This document shows positions 60,803 to 64,000 of a DNA stretch of 64,000 bases, piece after piece. The position numbers and the translations under genes were made by a program. Each line of letters begins with the position of its first letter. The first letter of the stretch is position 1. The stretch comes from Herbiconiux aconitum (lineage in GTDB: Bacteria > Actinomycetota > Actinomycetes > Actinomycetales > Microbacteriaceae), in assembly GCF_024979235.1 (NCBI RefSeq), contig NZ_JANLCM010000002.1:372001-436000 (forward strand), given 5' to 3'. Below the pieces are notes generated by a model. It was not told where the DNA came from. It saw only the letters and a list, made by a program, of their open reading frames with translations, and did not search any database.

Positions 60803-61771
60803 TCAGATGCGTTCGGCCAGCCATTCGGCCTGGCGCACCCACTGGTGCATCTGACCGCCCTCATGGCCGTTGAAGGGGTAGACCTCGATCTCCCGGTCGG
60901 CCCCCGCGTAGTGGTTGAAGGCGGTGAAGACCGTGGAGGGCAGCACGATCCCGTCCATCAGCGCCACCGAGAACAGCGCCGGCGAGGTGGCCCGGCGCGC
61001 GAAGTTCACGGCGTCGAAGTACGAAAGCGTCTCGAACACACGCTCCTCGGCATCGCGGTGCACCGCGAGATAGCGCACCAACTCGGTGAACGGGGGCTCG
61101 GGCGTGGCCTCGACCGCCCGGCGGAAGTGGCTGAGAAAAGGCACATCGGGCATGACGCCCTGGAGGCCTGGCACCAGGCCCGCCACGGCGAGCGTGATGC
61201 CGCCGCCCTGGCTGCCACCGGTGACCGCGATCCGGTTCGGGTCGACGAAATCGAACTCCCGAACCGCGTCGAGGAGTCGAACCGCGTCGGTGAACAACCG
61301 CCGGTAGTAGTAGTCGGCCGGGTCGAGGATGCCGCGGGTCATGAAACCCCCGACGGACGGACCCGATCCGTGCGGGTCGGGAGTGTCTCCGCCGGAGCCC
61401 CAGCCGCTGCCCTGACCGCGGGTGTCCATGAAGACGTGCACGTAGCCGGCGGTGGCCCAGAGCAGCTTCTCGCCGGCGATGCCCCGGCCGCCGTCGTAGC
61501 CGTTGTACTCCACCACGGTCGGCAGCGGACCTCGCGTGTCGACCGGGCGCACCACCCACGCCTTGATCGGTTCGCCGGCGAATCCCGCGAAGGTCAGGTC
61601 GTCGATCCGCAGTTGCGTGATCGGTGTGCTCGCGGGAGTGAGCACCGGGGCCGACCCCGCGCGCCGCGACTCGGCGAGGGTCGTGGCCCAGAAGTCGTCG
61701 AAGTCGGCCGGTTGGGCCACCTCCGGCCGGTATTCACGCAGGATGTCGAGCGGAAGGTCACTGAGCGGCAA
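60803..61771 (-). CDS. Acetyl xylan esterase / cephalosporin-C deacetylase-like hydrolase
   Basis: Alpha/beta hydrolase of 322 residues, cytosolic. Seen: EYNGYDGGRG, MDTRGQGSGWGSGGDTPD, GFMTRGILDP, the nucleophile serine in TGGSQGGG and the histidine in FNGHEGG; the order is that of the AXE1/CAH family (carbohydrate esterase 7). Such enzymes remove acetyl groups from xylo-oligosaccharides and other acetylated compounds. The start is TTG at 61771, with GAGGA seven bases upstream; no ATG is well placed. Stand-alone gene. Confidence 0.91.
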   Translation of the reverse strand: MPLSDLPLDILREYRPEVAQPADFDDFWATTLAESRRAGSAPVLTPASTPITQLRIDDLTFAGFAGEPIKAWVVRPVDTRGPLPTVVEYNGYDGGRGIAGEKLLWATAGYVHVFMDTRGQGSGWGSGGDTPDPHGSGPSVGGFMTRGILDPADYYYRRLFTDAVRLLDAVREFDFVDPNRIAVTGGSQGGGITLAVAGLVPGLQGVMPDVPFLSHFRRAVEATPEPPFTELVRYLAVHRDAEERVFETLSYFDAVNFARRATSPALFSVALMDGIVLPSTVFTAFNHYAGADREIEVYPFNGHEGGQMHQWVRQAEWLAERI

Positions 61772-61813
61772 CGGTACGTCCTCAAGCGTCGGGGAAGAAT
61801 CCGGAATGGACCA

Positions 61814-62713
61814 TCACATTTCTAGCATCCCGTCGACCCGACGGGGGTGACGCGTGGCGCCCGGGGTGCGCGGGGTGCGCTGCGCGATGAGCACGCCGGC
61901 GAGCACGAGCGCCGTGCCGATGGCCTGGGGGAGGCCGAAGACCTCACCGGCGACGAGGGTGCCGAGCAGTACGCCCGTCACCGGATTGAGGAGACCCACG
62001 AGACCGACCGTGCCGGCCGGGAGGTGCCGGAGGCCGGTGAACCAGCAGACGAAAGCGAGTGCGGTGGCGATCACCGTGACGTAGGCGAACGCTGCCAGAG
62101 CGGGCGCATCGAGCGCCGGCAAACCCCCCTCCACCACGACGGCGAAGGGCAGCACGAGCAGCCCTCCGGCGATCAGCTGCCACGAGGTGACCGCGAGGAT
62201 CGGCTGCCCGGCCGCCCACTTCTTGGTGAGCACGAACCCCACCGACGACATCAGCATGGCGGCGAGCGAGGCGGCGACGCCCAGCGGGTCGATCGCATCC
62301 GTTCCCTCGAACAGCATCAGGCAGACGCCCGAGAACCCGACGACGGCCCCGAGACCGGAGATCCAGCGTGGGCGCTCAGCGAGCAACGGCCAGGCGAGCA
62401 GCAGAAGCACACCCGCCGAGGTCGCCATGATGGTGGCGGCGACGCTCGAGGGAAGCAACTGCGAGGCCAGGTAGACGAGCACGAAGAAGGCGCCCACGTT
62501 GAGGGCCCCGAGAACGAGCGACTTCCACCACCAGGAACCCCGGGGAAGCCGTCGTGCGATCACGAGCAGCAGGATGCCCGCCGGCAGCGCCCGCAGGATC
62601 GCGCCCCAGAGCGGTGAGTCCATCGGCAGGAACTGACGCGTCACGAAGTAGTTCGACCCCCAGGCAATGGGGGCGACCGCGGTGACGAGCATCCAGCGCC
62701 ATTTAGCTTCCAT
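61814..62713 (-). CDS. EamA/DMT-family transporter
   Basis: Membrane protein of 299 residues with ten helices in two EamA repeats: WMLVTAVAPIAWGSNYFVTRQFLP and, in the second half, VGFVLTKKWAAGQPILAVTSWQLIAGG. The subgroup is often annotated as amino-acid or drug exporter (RhaT/YedA-like). Its ATG at 62713 lies inside a palindrome, and TATAGT is seven bases before it, so its transcript would be leaderless. It is divergent from a MarR regulator and almost certainly repressed by it. Confidence 0.9.
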   Translation of the reverse strand: MEAKWRWMLVTAVAPIAWGSNYFVTRQFLPMDSPLWGAILRALPAGILLLVIARRLPRGSWWWKSLVLGALNVGAFFVLVYLASQLLPSSVAATIMATSAGVLLLLAWPLLAERPRWISGLGAVVGFSGVCLMLFEGTDAIDPLGVAASLAAMLMSSVGFVLTKKWAAGQPILAVTSWQLIAGGLLVLPFAVVVEGGLPALDAPALAAFAYVTVIATALAFVCWFTGLRHLPAGTVGLVGLLNPVTGVLLGTLVAGEVFGLPQAIGTALVLAGVLIAQRTPRTPGATRHPRRVDGMLEM

Positions 62714-62746
62714 GGAAGCTACTATAGCTTCCCGGGAAGCTATAGT
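62704..62746. promoter_or_regulatory. MarR/EamA divergent promoter with two matched palindromes
   Basis: Two perfect palindromes share TAGCTTCC-N2-GGAAGCTA. One (62704-62721) covers the EamA start codon. The other has its core at 62725-62742 and extends to a 26-base perfect palindrome at 62721-62746. The ends of the larger one are TATAGT on each strand: the -10 for marR (six bases before its ATG) and for the transporter (seven bases before its ATG). Centres are 21 bases apart, two helical turns. Confidence 0.85.
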
Positions 62747-62752
62747 GAAGGC

Positions 62753-63253
62753 ATGGTGGAAGAACTCGACCGGGTGGCGCGTATTCAGGCGGAGTGGCGA
62801 CGGGAGCGGCCCGACCTCGACGTCGGACCTCAGGGTGTCATCGGCCGTCTGCACCGGCTGTCGGCGCACCTCACTGCGTCGCTGGTCGCGGTCTACCGCG
62901 AGTTCGGTCTCGGTGAAGGGGAGTTCGACGTGCTCGCGACGCTGCGCCGGTCGGGCCCGCCGTTCGAGCGGGCACCGGGCGAACTCGCCGAGCACACGAT
63001 GGTGACGACCGGGGCGATGACCAAGCGCATCGACCGTCTCGCCGAGGCCGGACTCGTCGTGCGGCGTCCGGCCGAGAACGACGGCCGCGGCCGGGTCGTG
63101 GCGCTCACGCCGCAGGGCGTCGAACTCATCGACGCCGCCTTCACGGCCCACATGGCCAACGAGCACCGCTTGCTCGAGCCCCTGTCGGTGGCCGACCGCG
63201 CTGCACTCGAGGGCATCCTCACCCGCTGGCTCAGAGCCTCCGGCCCCGACTGA
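62753..63253 (+). CDS. MarR-family regulator
   Basis: Regulator of 166 residues: a dimer helix region VIGRLHRLSAHLTASLVAVYREF, then FDVLATLRRSGPPFERAPGELAEHTMVTTGAMTKRIDRLAEAGLV as winged helix and the wing with NDGRGRVVALTPQG. It probably represses itself and the divergent transporter through the two palindromes between them, released by a ligand that the transporter exports. Start ATG at 62753 with TATAGT six bases upstream. Confidence 0.93.
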   Translation: MVEELDRVARIQAEWRRERPDLDVGPQGVIGRLHRLSAHLTASLVAVYREFGLGEGEFDVLATLRRSGPPFERAPGELAEHTMVTTGAMTKRIDRLAEAGLVVRRPAENDGRGRVVALTPQGVELIDAAFTAHMANEHRLLEPLSVADRAALEGILTRWLRASGPD

Positions 63254-63270
63254 TCGAGGAAGGGCGCGGG

Positions 63271-64000
63271 TCAGAGGGCGAGGCGCACCGCGGCGAGGGC
63301 GGCAGCGGCCGCCCAGGCCTGGGGACTCGCGGCGTGCGGGTAGGCGATCGGCACGGCGACGTCGGCGCGCGCGAAGCCGCCGAAGAGCTCGGGCAGCCGG
63401 TTTCCGAAGTGCGCTGCTGCATCGACGACGGCGGAGGCCACCTGCCGCGCCTCGACGGGGAAGCCGGCCCGGGCCATCCCGAGCGCCGCCAGCATCGTGT
63501 CGTGCGGCCAGACCGAGCCGTTGTGGTACGACAGCGGGTGATGGAGGGCGGCGCCGGTGGAGAGCGTGCGGATGCCCCAGCCCGAGAACATGTCGGCCTC
63601 CAGCAGGCGCGCGGTGACCCGTGCTGCATCCGTGGGGCTCAGGATGCCGCTGAAGAGCAGGTGTCCCGCGTTCGAGGCCACGACATCGGCCTGGTGCCCC
63701 GACCCGTCGACCGCGAGGGCCGGGAAGTCGTGCTCCGGCATCCAGAAGGCCTCGCGGAAGCGGTGGCGGAGTGCTTCGGCGACGGCATCGAGTTCGTCGG
63801 CCCAGTGGGCGTCGCCCCAGTGCGACCGCGCCAGGGCGGCAGCGTCGCGGAGTGCGCGCCAGGCGTAGCCCTGCACTTCGCAGAGGGCGATCGGACCTTC
63901 GAGGATGCGGCCGGTCGCGTCGGCGACGGCGTCGAACGAGTCCTTCCAACCCTGGTGGATCAGGCCGGCCGGGTCGGGCACGTAGCGCAGGAAGCCGTGC
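63271..64000 (-). CDS. Amylo-alpha-1,6-glucosidase-type glycogen debranching protein, C-terminal part (cut by window edge)
   Basis: The 5' end lies beyond base 64000; about 242 C-terminal residues are visible. The (alpha/alpha)6 barrel is evident: GLIHQGWKDSFDAV, GPIALCEVQGYAWRALRDAA, DVVASNAGHLLFSGIL, YHNGSVWPHDTMLAALG, a set typical of debranching-type glycosidases with an N-terminal beta domain. These enzymes act on alpha-glucan branches or related oligosaccharides. It ends with an Ala-rich helix. The gene is convergent with marR, 17 bases away. Confidence 0.87.
   Translation of the reverse strand, partial: HGFLRYVPDPAGLIHQGWKDSFDAVADATGRILEGPIALCEVQGYAWRALRDAAALARSHWGDAHWADELDAVAEALRHRFREAFWMPEHDFPALAVDGSGHQADVVASNAGHLLFSGILSPTDAARVTARLLEADMFSGWGIRTLSTGAALHHPLSYHNGSVWPHDTMLAALGMARAGFPVEARQVASAVVDAAAHFGNRLPELFGGFARADVAVPIAYPHAASPQAWAAAAALAAVRLAL

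Overview
The window is high-GC DNA (my impression is around 68-70 percent G+C) with short spacers, many 1-4 base start/stop overlaps, frequent GTG starts, a class E-type LAxTG sorting signal on three proteins, F420-type enzymes and a DUF222-HNH gene. Together these point to an actinobacterium, most likely Microbacteriaceae (Micrococcales). It reads as ordinary chromosome. I see no rRNA, no CRISPR array, no insertion sequence and no prophage. One RNA gene is clear, an initiator tRNA at 575-648.

Layout. 1-7.4 kb: a cut HipA kinase, the initiator tRNA, an XRE regulator, an MFS exporter plus short reductase divergent from a MocR regulator, and a TetR regulator overlapping dps and divergent from a short-chain dehydrogenase. 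7.4-11.2 kb: a 1250-residue wall-anchored phosphodiester glycosidase/metallophosphoesterase. 11.4-22.7 kb: sufS-sufU, a GH63-like glycosidase, a DMT transporter, a GH18-like lipoprotein, a secreted M28 peptidase and a secreted beta-amylase. 22.7-29.5 kb: a tightly coupled four-gene cluster (adenylate-forming enzyme, epimerase, KAS III-like condensing enzyme, P450), then an alcohol dehydrogenase and a nitrilase-family hydrolase. 29.5-30.0 kb: a gene-free spacer built from nested inverted repeats. 30-37.5 kb: an aminotransferase, an HtrA-type protease, and a surface-polymer group (GT2, CDP-alcohol phosphotransferase, GT2, TagF-like). 37.5-49.2 kb: mixed metabolism, including acetolactate decarboxylase, a MOSC protein, an F420 oxidoreductase, DUF222-HNH, an HxlR/NmrA pair, CYTH-CHAD and NhaA. 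49.4-56.1 kb: acyl-CoA dehydrogenase, an O-acyltransferase, ArsR-SRPBCC and small genes. 56.2-59.8 kb: a coupled acyl-CoA dehydrogenase-like, PIG-L/NodS-like and GT2 operon. 59.9-64 kb: a second ArsR-SRPBCC pair, an acetyl-xylan-esterase-like gene, a MarR/EamA divergon and a cut debranching-type glycosidase.

Regulation is unusually legible. At least fifteen genes have a TAnnnT -10 box exactly 6 or 7 bases before ATG or GTG, the pattern of leaderless transcription. Local operators are visible for the TetR, ArsR and MarR genes. The MarR/EamA region has two matched palindromes, one of which carries both back-to-back -10 boxes.

The best candidates for undescribed systems are the four-gene condensing-enzyme/P450 cluster (22753-27573), the deacetylase/N-methyltransferase/glycosyltransferase operon that recalls Nod-factor logic (56226-59841), and the nested inverted repeat at 29.59-29.94 kb.
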